Positions 1-8,657 of a DNA stretch of 64,000 bases are shown here, piece by piece. Both the position numbers and the translations under genes were made by a program. The stretch covers positions 105,004 through 169,003 of the forward strand of contig SBGD01000030.1 of assembly GCA_006226775.1 (NCBI GenBank). The letters run 5' to 3'. The notes beneath the pieces are model-generated. The model was not told the DNA's origin and made no database searches. It saw only the letters and a list, made by a program, of their open reading frames with translations. How positions within the stretch are numbered: the stretch's first letter is position 1; every line of letters starts with the position of its first letter. Source of the stretch: Paracoccaceae bacterium. Its GTDB lineage: Bacteria; Pseudomonadota; Alphaproteobacteria; Rhodobacterales; Rhodobacteraceae.

Positions 1-147
1 CTGGTGGCGCAACCGGCGGGCCTGGTTGCGCTGGGTCTTCAGCACCGCCAGATCGGCCTGTGGCGCCGCCCGGGCCGCGGTGCCCCAACGCCTGAGCGCG
101 GCGCGCTGTGCCATCCGGTCGATGAGCCCGATCGACTGCTTTGCCAT
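1..147 (-). CDS. Hypothetical protein, N-terminal 49 residues only
   Basis: The gene starts with ATG at 147 on the minus strand and runs off the left edge in an open frame. The visible part is short, arginine-rich and alanine-rich with no signal peptide. It vaguely resembles the N-terminus of a family of Rhodobacteraceae proteins of unknown function (DUF6478), but that is a recollection of pattern and not a firm match. No function is proposed. Confidence 0.5.
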   Translation of the reverse strand, partial: MAKQSIGLIDRMAQRAALRRWGTAARAAPQADLAVLKTQRNQARRLRHQ

Positions 148-252
148 CGCCTGTCCGCCACCCCCTCTTGTCACGCCGGTCCCGGGCGCAGTGTCACCCC
201 TAGACCTTGAAATTTCACAAACGCCCGATTGCCCGCCCCGGGTCAAGAGCGT

Positions 253-912
253 TCAGCTTCCCGTCCCGCTTGTGTTGCTGCGGATCCCCCGCGCCAGGAA
301 GAGCAGAAGCTCGCCCCCCGACCGCCGGGAAATATCGCCGCCCGCGGGCCCATAGGCCGCCAGCGAAATCGCCCGCCCCTGGTGGACGAAGACCGCGCGC
401 CAATGCGGATCGCCAAGCCCCGCGTCGCTGGCCGCGGTCGCCGGGGCCAGGTGCACCAGCGCCACCCCGTCGCGCAGCTGCTGGTCGAGGATGCGGCCAT
501 CGCCGACCGCCGCGCTCAGGGCCTCCTGGGCCACCAGGTCGCCCGCCGCCCGCCGCCGCGACACCGTCGCCGTCAACACGCCCGAGGGCACCCAGGGGCC
601 GCTCTGACCCTCGGTCAGCGCGGCGCATCCGGCAAAGAGCGCAAAGCCGCTCTGGCCGCGCGCGCGCAGCGATTTCGGCTCGACGCACCAGCCGGCGGGT
701 GCCGGCACCACCACGTCGCCGCCCACCAGCCGCGCCTCGGTCGGCGGTGCGACCGGCGTCCGCGCGGCGCGGCCCGAGAACAGCCCGCCGCCGGTCGTCG
801 TCCGGTCCACCAGTCCGAGACCGGGGCCGCCGCCATCGCATCCGGTCAGCGCGATGACGGCGCAGACCCCCAATCCCAGCGGGAATTTCCGGAAATCCTT
901 CAATCGTATCAT
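253..912 (-). CDS. Putative lipoprotein, 219 aa
   Basis: The start is ATG at 912, giving a basic N-terminus (MIRLKDFRK), a hydrophobic stretch and a lipobox ending LTGC with the acylated cysteine at residue 25. The open frame extends far upstream, but only this start gives an export signal. It is therefore probably anchored to a membrane on the periplasmic side. The rest is alanine/glycine-rich with no recognised domain. It is divergent from the CPBP protease gene. The function is unknown. Confidence 0.7.
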   Translation of the reverse strand: MIRLKDFRKFPLGLGVCAVIALTGCDGGGPGLGLVDRTTTGGGLFSGRAARTPVAPPTEARLVGGDVVVPAPAGWCVEPKSLRARGQSGFALFAGCAALTEGQSGPWVPSGVLTATVSRRRAAGDLVAQEALSAAVGDGRILDQQLRDGVALVHLAPATAASDAGLGDPHWRAVFVHQGRAISLAAYGPAGGDISRRSGGELLLFLARGIRSNTSGTGS

Positions 913-1056
913 GCGCTTGTCCGCAGGCCGCGCGGCCTGCCCATCCTCCCGTCCCGGACCTGGCGGCGATGTTGACCCGCCGGGCGAGGCTCTGCAAGCC
1001 CCGCGATCACGGCATTTGCATTTTCCATGCCGGGCGTTCTGAATTAGCTTCGGTGC

Positions 1057-1929
1057 ATGTCCCGCAGCCCCTATGACCCCCAGCAGAGCCTCAGCGCCCC
1101 GGCCCGCGCGACGGCGGAACTCTGGCGCACCGGCGCCGGAACGGTGCTTGGCCTGGCGCTCTACCTGACGCTGGCCCAGGGCGCCATCGCGGTGATCCTC
1201 ACCCTTGTGCCCGCGGCCGGACAGGCGGGCACGGCGGCGCATGGGCTGGTGCGGCTGGCCTCGGTCGGGCTGCTGGCCGCGGCGGTGGCGATCGCGGTGG
1301 TCGCGCTGCACAGCCGCGCGCCGCGGACCCTTTTGGGCGACCCGGCGCAGGCGCTGCGCGATTTCCGCCGGGTGCTGGGGCCGATGGCGCTGCTGCTGGC
1401 CCTGACCGGGGCGTTGCAGGTCCTGCTCACCGACAGCCCGGCGCTGCCGATGCGCGACATCGGCTCCTGGCTGGTGCTTCTGCCCTTCGGGCTGGCCGCG
1501 GTGCTGATCCAGGCGGGCAGCGAGGAAATCGTCTTTCGCGGCTACCTGCAACAGCAGCTCGCGGCGCGGTTTGCCTGGCCGCCGCTCTGGCTGGGCCTGC
1601 CCTCGGCGCTCTTTGCCGCGGTGCACCATGCGCCGGCGATCTACGGCGACAATGCGCTGGCCATCGTGCTCTGGGCCGGGGTCTTCGGCGTCGCGATGGG
1701 CGATCTCACCGCCCGCAGCGGCACCCCGGGTGCGGCCATCGCGGTGCATTTCGCGATGAACGCCTGGTCGATCCTCGCGGTGGCGCTGCCCGGGCCGCTG
1801 GTGGGCCTCGCGCTCTACGTCCTGCCCTTCGGTGCCTCGGACGAAGCGGCCATCCGGGCGCTGCTGCCGCTCGAGTTCGCGCATATCGCGCTGGGCTGGC
1901 TGACCGCCCGTCTGGCCCTCAGGGTCTGA
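1057..1929 (+). CDS. CPBP family intramembrane metalloprotease, 290 aa
   Basis: This is a polytopic membrane protein with several hydrophobic segments and the CPBP/Abi motifs in order: EEIVFRG (the two Glu are residues 156-157, proposed metal/catalytic residues), then FAAVHH, then HFAMNAW. These match the Rce1-like prenyl-endopeptidase superfamily. Bacterial members are integral membrane proteases of mostly unknown substrate. It stands alone upstream of accD, 73 bp from it and on the same strand. The family call is firm; the substrate cannot be read from sequence. Confidence 0.88.
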   Translation: MSRSPYDPQQSLSAPARATAELWRTGAGTVLGLALYLTLAQGAIAVILTLVPAAGQAGTAAHGLVRLASVGLLAAAVAIAVVALHSRAPRTLLGDPAQALRDFRRVLGPMALLLALTGALQVLLTDSPALPMRDIGSWLVLLPFGLAAVLIQAGSEEIVFRGYLQQQLAARFAWPPLWLGLPSALFAAVHHAPAIYGDNALAIVLWAGVFGVAMGDLTARSGTPGAAIAVHFAMNAWSILAVALPGPLVGLALYVLPFGASDEAAIRALLPLEFAHIALGWLTARLALRV

Positions 1930-2002
1930 TTGCATTTCCGCGGTCAGGGGCTTATCTGCAACAGCAGACCGCCGCGCTGCAGGCCAAACACGAAGGTCGG
2001 AC

Positions 2003-2935
2003 ATGAACTGGATCACCAATTACGTGCGTCCGCACATCAACTCGATTTTCTCGCGCCGCGAGGTGCCGGAAAACCTGTGGACCAAGTGCAGCGAATGCGG
2101 AACCATGCTGTTCCACCGCGAAATCAGCGAGAACCTGAACGTCTGCACCAGTTGCGGCCACCACATGCCGATCACCCCGCGCGACCGCTTCAAGACCCTG
2201 TTCGACGGCGGCGTCTTTCACGAGGTCGAGGTGCCCGAACCGCTGGCCGACCCGCTGCATTTCCGCGATCAGAAGCGCTATCCCGACCGGATGAAGGACG
2301 CGCGCCGCAAGACCGGCGAGAGAGAGGCGATGCTGGTCGCCCAGGGCGAGATCGGGCGCACGCCCATCGTCGCCGCGGCGCAGGACTTTTCCTTCATGGG
2401 CGGCTCGATGGGGATGTACGTCGGCAATGCGATCATTGCCGCCGCCGAACGCGCGGTGAAGGCGAAATGCCCGATGATCCTGTTCTCGGCCGCCGGCGGC
2501 GCGCGGATGCAGGAGGGGATCCTGTCGCTGATGCAGATGCCGCGCACCACCGTGGCGGTGCAGATGCTCAAAGAGGCGAACCTGCCCTATATCGTCGTGC
2601 TGACTCATCCGACCACCGGCGGCGTCACCGCGTCCTATGCCATGCTGGGCGACGTGCAGATCGCCGAGCCCAACGCGCTGATCTGCTTTGCCGGGCCGCG
2701 GGTGATCGAACAGACCATCCGCGAGAAACTGCCCGAGGGCTTCCAGCGCGCCGAATACCTGCTCGAGCACGGGATGCTCGACCGGGTGACCCCGCGCAAG
2801 CAGATGCGCGACGAGCTGATCACCATCAGCCGCATGTTGATGGGCCTGCCGCCCGCGGTGCAGGGCGACCTTCCCGCGCCGACGCCCGAGGCGAAGACGC
2901 CGGCAACGGCGGATGAGCCCCCCGCCAAACCATGA
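2003..2935 (+). CDS. accD: Acetyl-CoA carboxylase carboxyltransferase subunit beta
   Basis: This 310-residue protein has the N-terminal four-cysteine zinc ribbon of AccD (CSECG near the start, then CTSCGHH) followed by the carboxyltransferase fold, with [20 protein letters not shown] and [16 protein letters not shown]. It transfers the carboxyl group from biotin to acetyl-CoA to make malonyl-CoA, the first step of fatty acid synthesis, in a complex with AccA. Its stop overlaps the folC start (ATGA), so the two genes are translationally coupled, an arrangement common in alphaproteobacteria. Confidence 0.97.
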   Translation: MNWITNYVRPHINSIFSRREVPENLWTKCSECGTMLFHREISENLNVCTSCGHHMPITPRDRFKTLFDGGVFHEVEVPEPLADPLHFRDQKRYPDRMKDARRKTGEREAMLVAQGEIGRTPIVAAAQDFSFMGGSMGMYVGNAIIAAAERAVKAKCPMILFSAAGGARMQEGILSLMQMPRTTVAVQMLKEANLPYIVVLTHPTTGGVTASYAMLGDVQIAEPNALICFAGPRVIEQTIREKLPEGFQRAEYLLEHGMLDRVTPRKQMRDELITISRMLMGLPPAVQGDLPAPTPEAKTPATADEPPAKP

Positions 2936-4206
2936 GCGCAAAGGCATCGGACGCCATCCTCGCGCGGATGATGGCGCTGCACCCCAAGGTCATCGACCTC
3001 ACGCTCGACCGGGTCTGGTCCCTGCTCGAGGCGCTGGGCCATCCCGAACGCGCCCTGCCGCCGGTGATCCACCTGGCAGGCACCAATGGCAAGGGCTCGA
3101 CCCAGGCGATGATCTGCGCCGGGCTGGAGGGTGCGGGCCAGCGCGTCCACGCCTATACCTCGCCGCATCTCGCGCGGTTCCACGAACGCATCCGGCTGGC
3201 GGGCGAGCTGATCACCGAGGACGCGCTGACCGCCTGTCTCGACGAATGCTACGCCGCCAACAAAGGCGCGCAGATCACCTATTTCGAGATCACCACCTGC
3301 GCCGCCCTGCTCGCCATGGCGCGCACCCCGGCGGAGTATACCCTGCTCGAGGTCGGCCTTGGCGGGCGGCTGGATGCGACCAACGTGATCGACCGCCCGG
3401 CCCTGACCGTGATCACCCCGGTCTCGATCGACCACCAGCAGTTTCTCGGCGACACGCTGGCGCAGATCGCCGGCGAAAAGGCCGGCATCCTGAAACGCGG
3501 CGTGCCCTGCGTCGTCGGCCCCCAGCCCGAGGAGGCGCTGGAGGTGATCGAGGCCCGCGCCGCGCGGCTGGGCGCGCCGCTGCTGATCCATGGCCAGCAC
3601 TGGCACGTCGCCGAAGAGGCCGGGCGCATGGTCTTCCAGGACGAGACCGGGCTGCTCGACCTGCCGCTGCCCATCCTGCCCGGCCCGCACCAGGTCGACA
3701 ATGCCGGCGCCGCGCTGGCCGCCCTGCGCCACCTGGGCTTTGACGAGGCCGCCTGCACCGCCGCCGTCACCCGCGCCACCTGGCCCGCGCGGATGCAGCG
3801 GCTGACCCGCGGCCCGCTGGTCGAGGCCGCGGGCACCGCGCAGCTCTGGCTTGACGGCGGGCACAATCCCGCCGCCGCCGAGGCGCTGGCGCGCACCCTC
3901 GACCGCCTGCCCCGCGCGCCCACCCACCTGGTCTGCGGCATGTTGAACACCAAGGACGTGCGCGGCTACATGCGCCCGCTGTCGAAGGTCGCCGACAGCC
4001 TGACCGCGGTCACGATCCCGGGCGAGGCCAATACCCTGCCCGCCGAGGCCACCGCCGAGGCCGCCGCCGCCGAGGGCCTTGATGCGCGCACCGCCGGCTC
4101 GGTCGCCGAAGCGGTGACGGCGCTGGCCAAGGACACCCCCGGCGCGCGCATCCTGATCTGCGGGTCGCTCTACCTGGCCGGGGCGGTGCTGCGCGAGAAC
4201 GGGTAA
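2932..4206 (+). CDS. folC: Bifunctional folylpolyglutamate/dihydrofolate synthase
   Basis: This 424-residue protein has the Mur-ligase-type P-loop AGTNGKGST near residue 48, the [15 protein letters not shown] motif, [14 protein letters not shown], and the C-terminal domain motif LDGGHNPAA. It adds glutamate to dihydropteroate and to reduced folates in the cytoplasm. It overlaps accD by 4 bp. It is the last intact host gene before the prophage: its stop codon lies 27 bp before the target duplication, so the insertion does not damage it. Confidence 0.96.
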   Translation: MSAKASDAILARMMALHPKVIDLTLDRVWSLLEALGHPERALPPVIHLAGTNGKGSTQAMICAGLEGAGQRVHAYTSPHLARFHERIRLAGELITEDALTACLDECYAANKGAQITYFEITTCAALLAMARTPAEYTLLEVGLGGRLDATNVIDRPALTVITPVSIDHQQFLGDTLAQIAGEKAGILKRGVPCVVGPQPEEALEVIEARAARLGAPLLIHGQHWHVAEEAGRMVFQDETGLLDLPLPILPGPHQVDNAGAALAALRHLGFDEAACTAAVTRATWPARMQRLTRGPLVEAAGTAQLWLDGGHNPAAAEALARTLDRLPRAPTHLVCGMLNTKDVRGYMRPLSKVADSLTAVTIPGEANTLPAEATAEAAAAEGLDARTAGSVAEAVTALAKDTPGARILICGSLYLAGAVLRENG

Positions 4207-4233
4207 CCCCTTTGCCTGACACCGGTTTTGGCC

Positions 4234-4238
4234 CCCAC
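4234..4238. repeat. Target site duplication, left copy (CCCAC)
   Basis: The five bases CCCAC directly precede the TGT that begins the prophage. The same five bases directly follow the right end at 43470-43474. Mu-type transposases make a 5-bp stagger, so this fits exactly. Confidence 0.9.
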
Positions 4239-4265
4239 TGTTAGTTGAAAGACATTCTTGCAGAG
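4239..4265 (+). repeat. Prophage left end (attL), terminal transposase site L1
   Basis: Aligned without gaps to the reverse complement of the right end, 17 of 27 bases agree: TGT at the tip, TGAAA in the middle and TTGCAGAG at the inner side. These conserved blocks are likely transposase contacts. A second copy of the inner block, TTCTTGCAGA, lies exactly 110 bp further in at 4365-4374. Confidence 0.85.
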
Positions 4266-4663
4266 GTATCCGGACTACCCGCACTGACGCCGGGCTATGA
4301 TGGATGGCCATATAAACAAGGGGTCTGGCAACGCTGGCGGGGCTTTGGGAGGGCTGCGGGGGCTTTCTTGCAGAAACCGGCGAAACAGGGTGTTTCGGGA
4401 CGTTTCGCTGATCAGGGCCACATTCGGGACGCCGAGCCGGTCGCACGGTGCAAGCCCTGTTGAATACAGGATTAATTCGGGTTTGAAGGGCGATTTATGA
4501 GCCGCCCAGGGGCTCGCTTGGGCGCGTATTCTCGGACGTTGGCGTCCGAGAAAGGTTCAGGCGTCCGAGAACGGGATTACGCCCGCGAAACCAATGGCTT
4601 GACGTTTTCATGACGTTGAAATGCGAGGCTGGAACTCGGACGCGTTTTTCGGGCGCTTCGCCT
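4266..4663. other. Non-coding left-end region with repeated half-sites
   Basis: No gene is seen between attL and the repressor stop. The block holds a strong inverted repeat, TTCTCGGACG at 4529-4538 and CGTCCGAGAA at 4543-4552 with a TTGG centre. CGTCCGAGAA appears again at 4562-4571, and a partial CTCGGACG at 4635-4642. There is no T-run, so this is not a typical terminator. Protein-binding sites near the transposing end are the better guess. Confidence 0.6.
4365..4374 (+). repeat. Subterminal transposase-binding site candidate L2
   Basis: TTCTTGCAGA here repeats perfectly the sequence at 4255-4264 in the terminal repeat. The right end has two CTGCAAAT copies 22 bp apart (43423 and 43445), the same core on the opposite strand. 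Mu-type ends carry several such sites. Confidence 0.6.
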
Positions 4664-5380
4664 CTAAACAGAGGCGATCGACGCGCGTATCCGACCGCGC
4701 ACGAGGAGCCTTTTGGCGTCTGTTCCGAGGATCTTGTAGGGCTGATGCGACGGGTTGTCGGACATCACCAGGTAGCCGTCCCTAATGACCGCGAGGCGCT
4801 TGATGAACAATTCGTCGCCGAGAGCGAAGGCATAGACGTGGCCGCTTTCGACCTCGTGTTCGGCGAAGTGGACGAGCGCAAGTGAACCGTCTCGCAACCC
4901 CGGTGCCATGCTGTCCCCACGGACCTCGATCAGTGCCGCGAGATCGCCGTTGATCCCCATGCGCAACAACCAGGACGAGGTGAAGGCGACCTGATCGATG
5001 ACCTTTTCCGACTCGACCAGGGCGCCCTTGCCAGCGGACCCCGAGACTTCAAATCGCTTGATGCGCTGGAACCCGACGCCGTCGATCCGCACATCGCCGT
5101 GGGCCGGTTGCGTGTAGTCCGGCGGCGTGATTTCGGTCCCGCGCCCCTCGAAGCCCTGTTTGGGCAAGAGCATTTCGCCGACGCCGTGCATCAGCCAGTT
5201 GGGGCTGACGCGATAAGTCGAATAAAGCTTTTCCGCCAGTCTCTTAGATACATTTGATTTGCCGCTCTCGGCCATGCTGATGCCGGATGGGCTGACGCCC
5301 AACGTCGCTGCCAATTCCCTCTGCTCCATGGCCAATGAGGTTCGGAATGCGCGCAGGCGGTCGCCCGGACTGTCGTCCAT
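4664..5380 (-). CDS. Phage c-type repressor, XRE-HTH plus S24 peptidase, 238 aa
   Basis: The N-terminal helix-turn-helix (residues about 6-60, LAATLGVSPSGISMAESG) is followed by a LexA/CI-type S24 domain. That domain has the cleavage motif SAGKG (Ala116-Gly117), the nucleophile in GDSM (Ser157) and the base in FIKRL (Lys194). It should hold the prophage silent and self-cleave after RecA activation, linking induction to DNA damage. ATG at 5380 is chosen because AGGGA lies 8 nt upstream; the frame also allows TTG at 5401. It faces away from the early operon across a palindromic operator. Confidence 0.9.
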   Translation of the reverse strand: MDDSPGDRLRAFRTSLAMEQRELAATLGVSPSGISMAESGKSNVSKRLAEKLYSTYRVSPNWLMHGVGEMLLPKQGFEGRGTEITPPDYTQPAHGDVRIDGVGFQRIKRFEVSGSAGKGALVESEKVIDQVAFTSSWLLRMGINGDLAALIEVRGDSMAPGLRDGSLALVHFAEHEVESGHVYAFALGDELFIKRLAVIRDGYLVMSDNPSHQPYKILGTDAKRLLVRGRIRASIASV

Positions 5381-5407
5381 ATCAAAAATCCCTGTTGCCA
5401 AATCAAA

Positions 5408-5433
5408 TTTCTTGAATTACAAAAATCAAGAAA
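5408..5433. promoter_or_regulatory. Operator candidate between repressor and early operon
   Basis: TTTCTTGA (5408-5415) and TCAAGAAA (5426-5433) form a perfect inverted repeat with a 10-bp AT-rich centre. It lies in the AT-rich gap between the leftward repressor and the rightward early genes. A weak -35-like TTGAAT (5413) overlaps it. Repressor and/or the Ner-like protein would be expected to bind here. Confidence 0.65.
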
Positions 5434-5468
5434 CATGAATTGGGCCGCTCCGGTCAAGGAAAAACGGT

Positions 5469-5729
5469 ATGACAAAATACGAGCAGAATTACCAGCCGGG
5501 CACGGTGTTTCACGACGCCTTCCTCGCGGGGTTGCGGGCGATGGGATCGAATGTCCGGAAGTGGGCCAAGCAGCACGATGTGCATTTCCAGAACATCCGG
5601 GTCTACACGACAGGTTTCTCGAACGGCCCAAAGTCGAAAGCGATGCGCGAGGCAATGATCGTCGAGATCGGGCCGGAGCTTTTCGACGCGCTCTACAAGA
5701 AGCGGGCCGAGATGGAGGCTGTGCAATGA
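5469..5729 (+). CDS. Small early protein, Ner/Cro-like position, 86 aa
   Basis: This is the first gene of the rightward early operon, with an AAGGA ribosome site. In Mu this place is taken by ner, a small repressor that shuts down early transcription. The protein contains a plausible helix-turn-helix (GSNVRKWAKQHDVHFQNIRVY) and a basic patch (NGPKSKAMREAM), consistent with DNA binding. The role is inferred from position and size; no family match is claimed. Its stop overlaps the next start (ATGA). Confidence 0.6.
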   Translation: MTKYEQNYQPGTVFHDAFLAGLRAMGSNVRKWAKQHDVHFQNIRVYTTGFSNGPKSKAMREAMIVEIGPELFDALYKKRAEMEAVQ

Positions 5730-6460
5730 GCCTCTCACGCGAAGACCTGTCGGTGATCGAAGGCGATGCGCGGGTGTCTTGCCGCCGGTTGGCAAAGGCG
5801 CTGGGGTTTGCCCGGCACGACTATCTGATCCGCCTTATGAGATCGCGGATTGAGGAACTGGAGGACTTCGGGCGAATTTTCCGCTTTGAAGAGGAAAAAT
5901 CGGGGCCGGGTCGCCGGAAGCAGGGATACCTGTTCAACGAGCATCAAGCGGTTGCCCTCTGCATGTGGGCTGACACCGCCAAAGCCCGGCAGGCGCGGAT
6001 GCAGATCATCGAAGTGTTCCTCGCGTGGCGTCGCGGCGATCTGCATGGGCTGGCCGCAATGCGCCAGCAGGATGTGCCCGTCCCAGAGGCGTGCCCGCGC
6101 GATGACTTCGAAGCGTCGGCAAATCGTTCGGAGACCGCGTTGCGGCACCTGCGCAGCCTGAGCGAGACAGATGAATACATGCGCGAGCTGACCCATCTGC
6201 CGATCTGGCCAAGCAACAAGCGCCCGAACTGGTGGCATCATCTGGATGTGCGCGAGTTCCTGACGGTGTCGCATCGGCAGATGTCACTGCTGGAAGCAGC
6301 AAAACAGGGCAAGGAATGTTTCGGCGATCGCTGCCCCGGAAGATCGGCGATCCACATCTATTGGCAGCGGTTGGACGGGGCCAAGAAAGTGGTTGCCGAG
6401 CTGCGCCGCAGCCGCGCCACCCCTCTTCAGATCGCACAAAACCCGGAAAACGCATCATGA
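5726..6460 (+). CDS. Phage antirepressor-like regulatory protein, 244 aa
   Basis: The start at 5726 overlaps the previous stop. The first 90 residues (VSCRRLAKALGFARHDYLIR, later YLFNEHQAVALCMWADT) resemble the N-terminal domain of Rha/antirepressor-type phage proteins, in which a short DNA-binding-like region precedes a helical part ending in EVFLAWRRG. The C-terminal half (WPSNKRPNWWHHLDVREFL) is not recognised. It probably modulates the lysis-lysogeny choice. Confidence in a regulatory role is moderate. Confidence 0.55.
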   Translation: MSLSREDLSVIEGDARVSCRRLAKALGFARHDYLIRLMRSRIEELEDFGRIFRFEEEKSGPGRRKQGYLFNEHQAVALCMWADTAKARQARMQIIEVFLAWRRGDLHGLAAMRQQDVPVPEACPRDDFEASANRSETALRHLRSLSETDEYMRELTHLPIWPSNKRPNWWHHLDVREFLTVSHRQMSLLEAAKQGKECFGDRCPGRSAIHIYWQRLDGAKKVVAELRRSRATPLQIAQNPENAS

Positions 6461-6930
6461 GCTGGAGCCTTGCCGACCCGATTCGCCGGGCCGAGGTTGC
6501 GGCACGCGGCCTGAACCATACCGAGCGCCTTGCCGTCGCCTGGCGGCTTGTCGAAGGCGTCGACGATCCGGAGGATTTCCGCCAACTCGACATGTTCCTC
6601 GGGATGTTGAGCGCGCATTGCGACGAGGTGCGGCTGGATGCAGCGCTGGCCAACATGGTCGAGACACCTGCCGGATCATGTCCTGTCCGCGAGGGCTTTC
6701 TCCGCACTGAAGCGCCCGAGGGCGCCGACACGAGCTTACAGGCGACCACCACTCACGAGCAGAACACGCCTGTGCCGGGGCCAGGGCCGCGCCGTCTGCG
6801 CGCGGCCCTGGCGAGAGCCGGAGACGCCCTTTCCCGTTCCGACGAAACCTGGGCGGGCAGCATCGTCGGAGCGCTGTGCTTCGCCGCCGCTGCCGCGATC
6901 GGGATCATTTCAGCCGGAGTATTGTCATGA
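6457..6930 (+). CDS. Hypothetical early protein with C-terminal TM segment, 157 aa
   Basis: The ATG overlaps the upstream stop (ATGA). The N-terminal two-thirds is soluble and acidic, followed by a proline-rich linker and a single hydrophobic segment at the end (SIVGALCFAAAAAIGIISAG). A tail-anchored membrane protein is likely. No family is recognised. Confidence 0.6.
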   Translation: MSWSLADPIRRAEVAARGLNHTERLAVAWRLVEGVDDPEDFRQLDMFLGMLSAHCDEVRLDAALANMVETPAGSCPVREGFLRTEAPEGADTSLQATTTHEQNTPVPGPGPRRLRAALARAGDALSRSDETWAGSIVGALCFAAAAAIGIISAGVLS

Positions 6931-7184
6931 GCCTTTCCAACCCTGCCACCACCCGTCTTTCCCCGCCCGCCCGCTGGGACCGGATTGTCCAGCGCCTTGT
7001 CCGGTCTCGCGTCGATTTCGAGGCCATGCGGGATGTTTACCTGCCCTCTGACGCGCGCGCCGAGGCGACGCGGCGCTACACCGCGGCGGCGGATGCCATC
7101 CTGCACGATCTGAACGCCCTGGAGCAGCTGCGCGCGCTCGATGACGTCGCAGAACTGCTCAACCATACATATGGGGACGGCTGA
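6927..7184 (+). CDS. Hypothetical early protein, 85 aa
   Basis: The start at 6927 overlaps the previous stop by the usual ATGA, and is preferred over an in-frame start inside the previous gene. The protein is helical and charged, with no motif recognised. It is part of the tightly packed early operon. Confidence 0.6.
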   Translation: MSLSNPATTRLSPPARWDRIVQRLVRSRVDFEAMRDVYLPSDARAEATRRYTAAADAILHDLNALEQLRALDDVAELLNHTYGDG

Positions 7185-7187
7185 GCC

Positions 7188-7424
7188 ATGAATTACGCCA
7201 AGCTCAGCACGAGCGCCCGGCTCCAGCGCGCCCTGCGCTACATGCAGAAGGTCAAGCGCCCTGTGACCGCGCTTGAAATGGTCCGCAAGGCCCGTGTGAC
7301 CGCCGTCAGTTCGGTGATGGCCGAACTGCGGTTCAACGGCGCCGATATCCAATGCGCGAAGAAGTACGAGAACGGCGCGTTCCGCTGGTACTACACGCTG
7401 CTCACGTCGCCGGAGGGGTGGTGA
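7188..7424 (+). CDS. Small winged-helix-like early protein, 78 aa
   Basis: The segment VTALEMVRKARVTAVSSVMAEL followed by a short beta-like tail (ENGAFRWYYTLL) looks like a small winged helix-turn-helix that could bind DNA. This is a pattern reading only. The stop overlaps the next ATG (TGATG). Confidence 0.55.
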   Translation: MNYAKLSTSARLQRALRYMQKVKRPVTALEMVRKARVTAVSSVMAELRFNGADIQCAKKYENGAFRWYYTLLTSPEGW

Positions 7425-7804
7425 TGAGCGATCCATTTGAGCGTAAATCCGTCGCCGAGGAACGCCAGCTTTGCCTGGACGATCTGGCAACATTCGAGCA
7501 GTTCCTGAACAGCGCAAATACCCTATACGGAACCGCACGTGCCCTGATCGAGGCCAGCAAGGAAGAACAGGCGATGCGCGCCGTCCAGCGGCTGCGTTTC
7601 GCACTGCAGTTCCAGGCGGACATGACTCATTGCCTGCTGGCCGACCTGCACTTCGTGGCGACGGGCAGCGATGACTTTGACCACGAGGCCTGGCTCGCAG
7701 CGACCGAGGAGCGCGATTACTCCGCGCTAGGTGTCGCCCAAGACCCCGGCGAAACAGCGCGCTACCTGAGCGGCACTGATCTGGGCGGGGATCACAATGA
7801 CTGA
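7424..7804 (+). CDS. Hypothetical early protein, 126 aa
   Basis: It starts with ATG at 7424 behind a GGAGGGGTGG ribosome site. The protein is mainly helical and acidic, without recognised domains. The last 8 bp overlap the next gene, consistent with a single early transcript. Confidence 0.6.
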   Translation: MSDPFERKSVAEERQLCLDDLATFEQFLNSANTLYGTARALIEASKEEQAMRAVQRLRFALQFQADMTHCLLADLHFVATGSDDFDHEAWLAATEERDYSALGVAQDPGETARYLSGTDLGGDHND

Positions 7805-8657
7805 TTTGCGCCTCATCGAAACCCGTGAAATGCCCATTGCCGAGATCGAAGTCGAAAACCGCCTGCGCCCGGTGGACGAGCTTGGCGTCTTGGCGATCCT
7901 CGCGACCGTTGCAGAGGGCGGGTCGATCACCGACCCGATAGACGTGCGTCGAGTGCGCAAAGGCAAGGTGGTGAGCTTCCGTCTGGTCGATGGCGCTCAC
8001 CGGCTTGAGGCGATGAAGCGGCTGGGCCGCGAAGTTATCCCTGCATCTGTCTGGGAAGGACCCGCCCTCGACGCCAGGCTACTGGAAATCGAGCGCAACC
8101 TGGCGCGCGCCGAGATGAAGCCGATCGACAGGGCTGTTTTCCTGTTGCAGTACAAAGAGGTCTACGAGGAGAAGCATCCCGAAGCGAAAGCCGCCATCGG
8201 GGCAGAGCTTGCCGCGAAGCGTTGGAATACGACGGGCACCGTGCCCGTCGTATCCTTCGTGGCAATGGTCGGCCAGTTGACCGGGCAGGATGAAAGCACA
8301 ATTCGCCGTCAAATCAGAGCCGCAAAGCATCTGACCAAATCTGAAATCGACAACGTCCGAGACGCATCGCATTGGGTGTCCTTCAAGGATATCGCGGAGA
8401 TCGGCAAGATCGGTGACGACGCCGAGCGGTCTTTCGTGGTCGAGAAGATCGCAGCGGGCGATGTCAAACAGGCTGCCAAGGCCCGCAAGCTCTATGCCGC
8501 CGAGGCGGGAACCGGCCCTGCGCCGGTCGATCCGGTCGATGCCGAGTTTCAAGCGCTGTTGAAGGCCTGGCAAAGGGCCCGTAAATCCGCGCGCCTGCAG
8601 TTCCTGGACAAGGTCTCCCGGGAGCTCCGCGAGATCACGGAGGGTGGCGATGAGTGA
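7797..8657 (+). CDS. ParB/sulfiredoxin-fold nuclease-like protein, 286 aa
   Basis: The N-terminal half has the ParB-N fold pattern (IEVENRLRP, ITDPIDVRR, then LVDGAHRLEAMKRLG, corresponding to the ParB GxRR/HR box). A helical region follows that could bind DNA (LTGQDESTIRRQIRAAKHL). It sits directly before the transposase gene, overlapping it. There is no ParA partner or visible parS array, so partition is unlikely. A role in transposition, protection or early regulation is more plausible but is inference only. Confidence 0.75.
   Translation: MTDLRLIETREMPIAEIEVENRLRPVDELGVLAILATVAEGGSITDPIDVRRVRKGKVVSFRLVDGAHRLEAMKRLGREVIPASVWEGPALDARLLEIERNLARAEMKPIDRAVFLLQYKEVYEEKHPEAKAAIGAELAAKRWNTTGTVPVVSFVAMVGQLTGQDESTIRRQIRAAKHLTKSEIDNVRDASHWVSFKDIAEIGKIGDDAERSFVVEKIAAGDVKQAAKARKLYAAEAGTGPAPVDPVDAEFQALLKAWQRARKSARLQFLDKVSRELREITEGGDE

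Noticed and set aside
253..2019. Long leftward open frame of 588 codons
   Set aside because: Only its end (253-912) is a plausible lipoprotein gene. The upstream part is antisense to the CPBP gene and rich in Arg/Gly/Gln/His, a GC-rich shadow.
4529..4552. Inverted repeat as a rho-independent terminator of the repressor gene
   Set aside because: No T-run follows on the minus strand, and the arms recur nearby as half-sites, which suits protein binding better.
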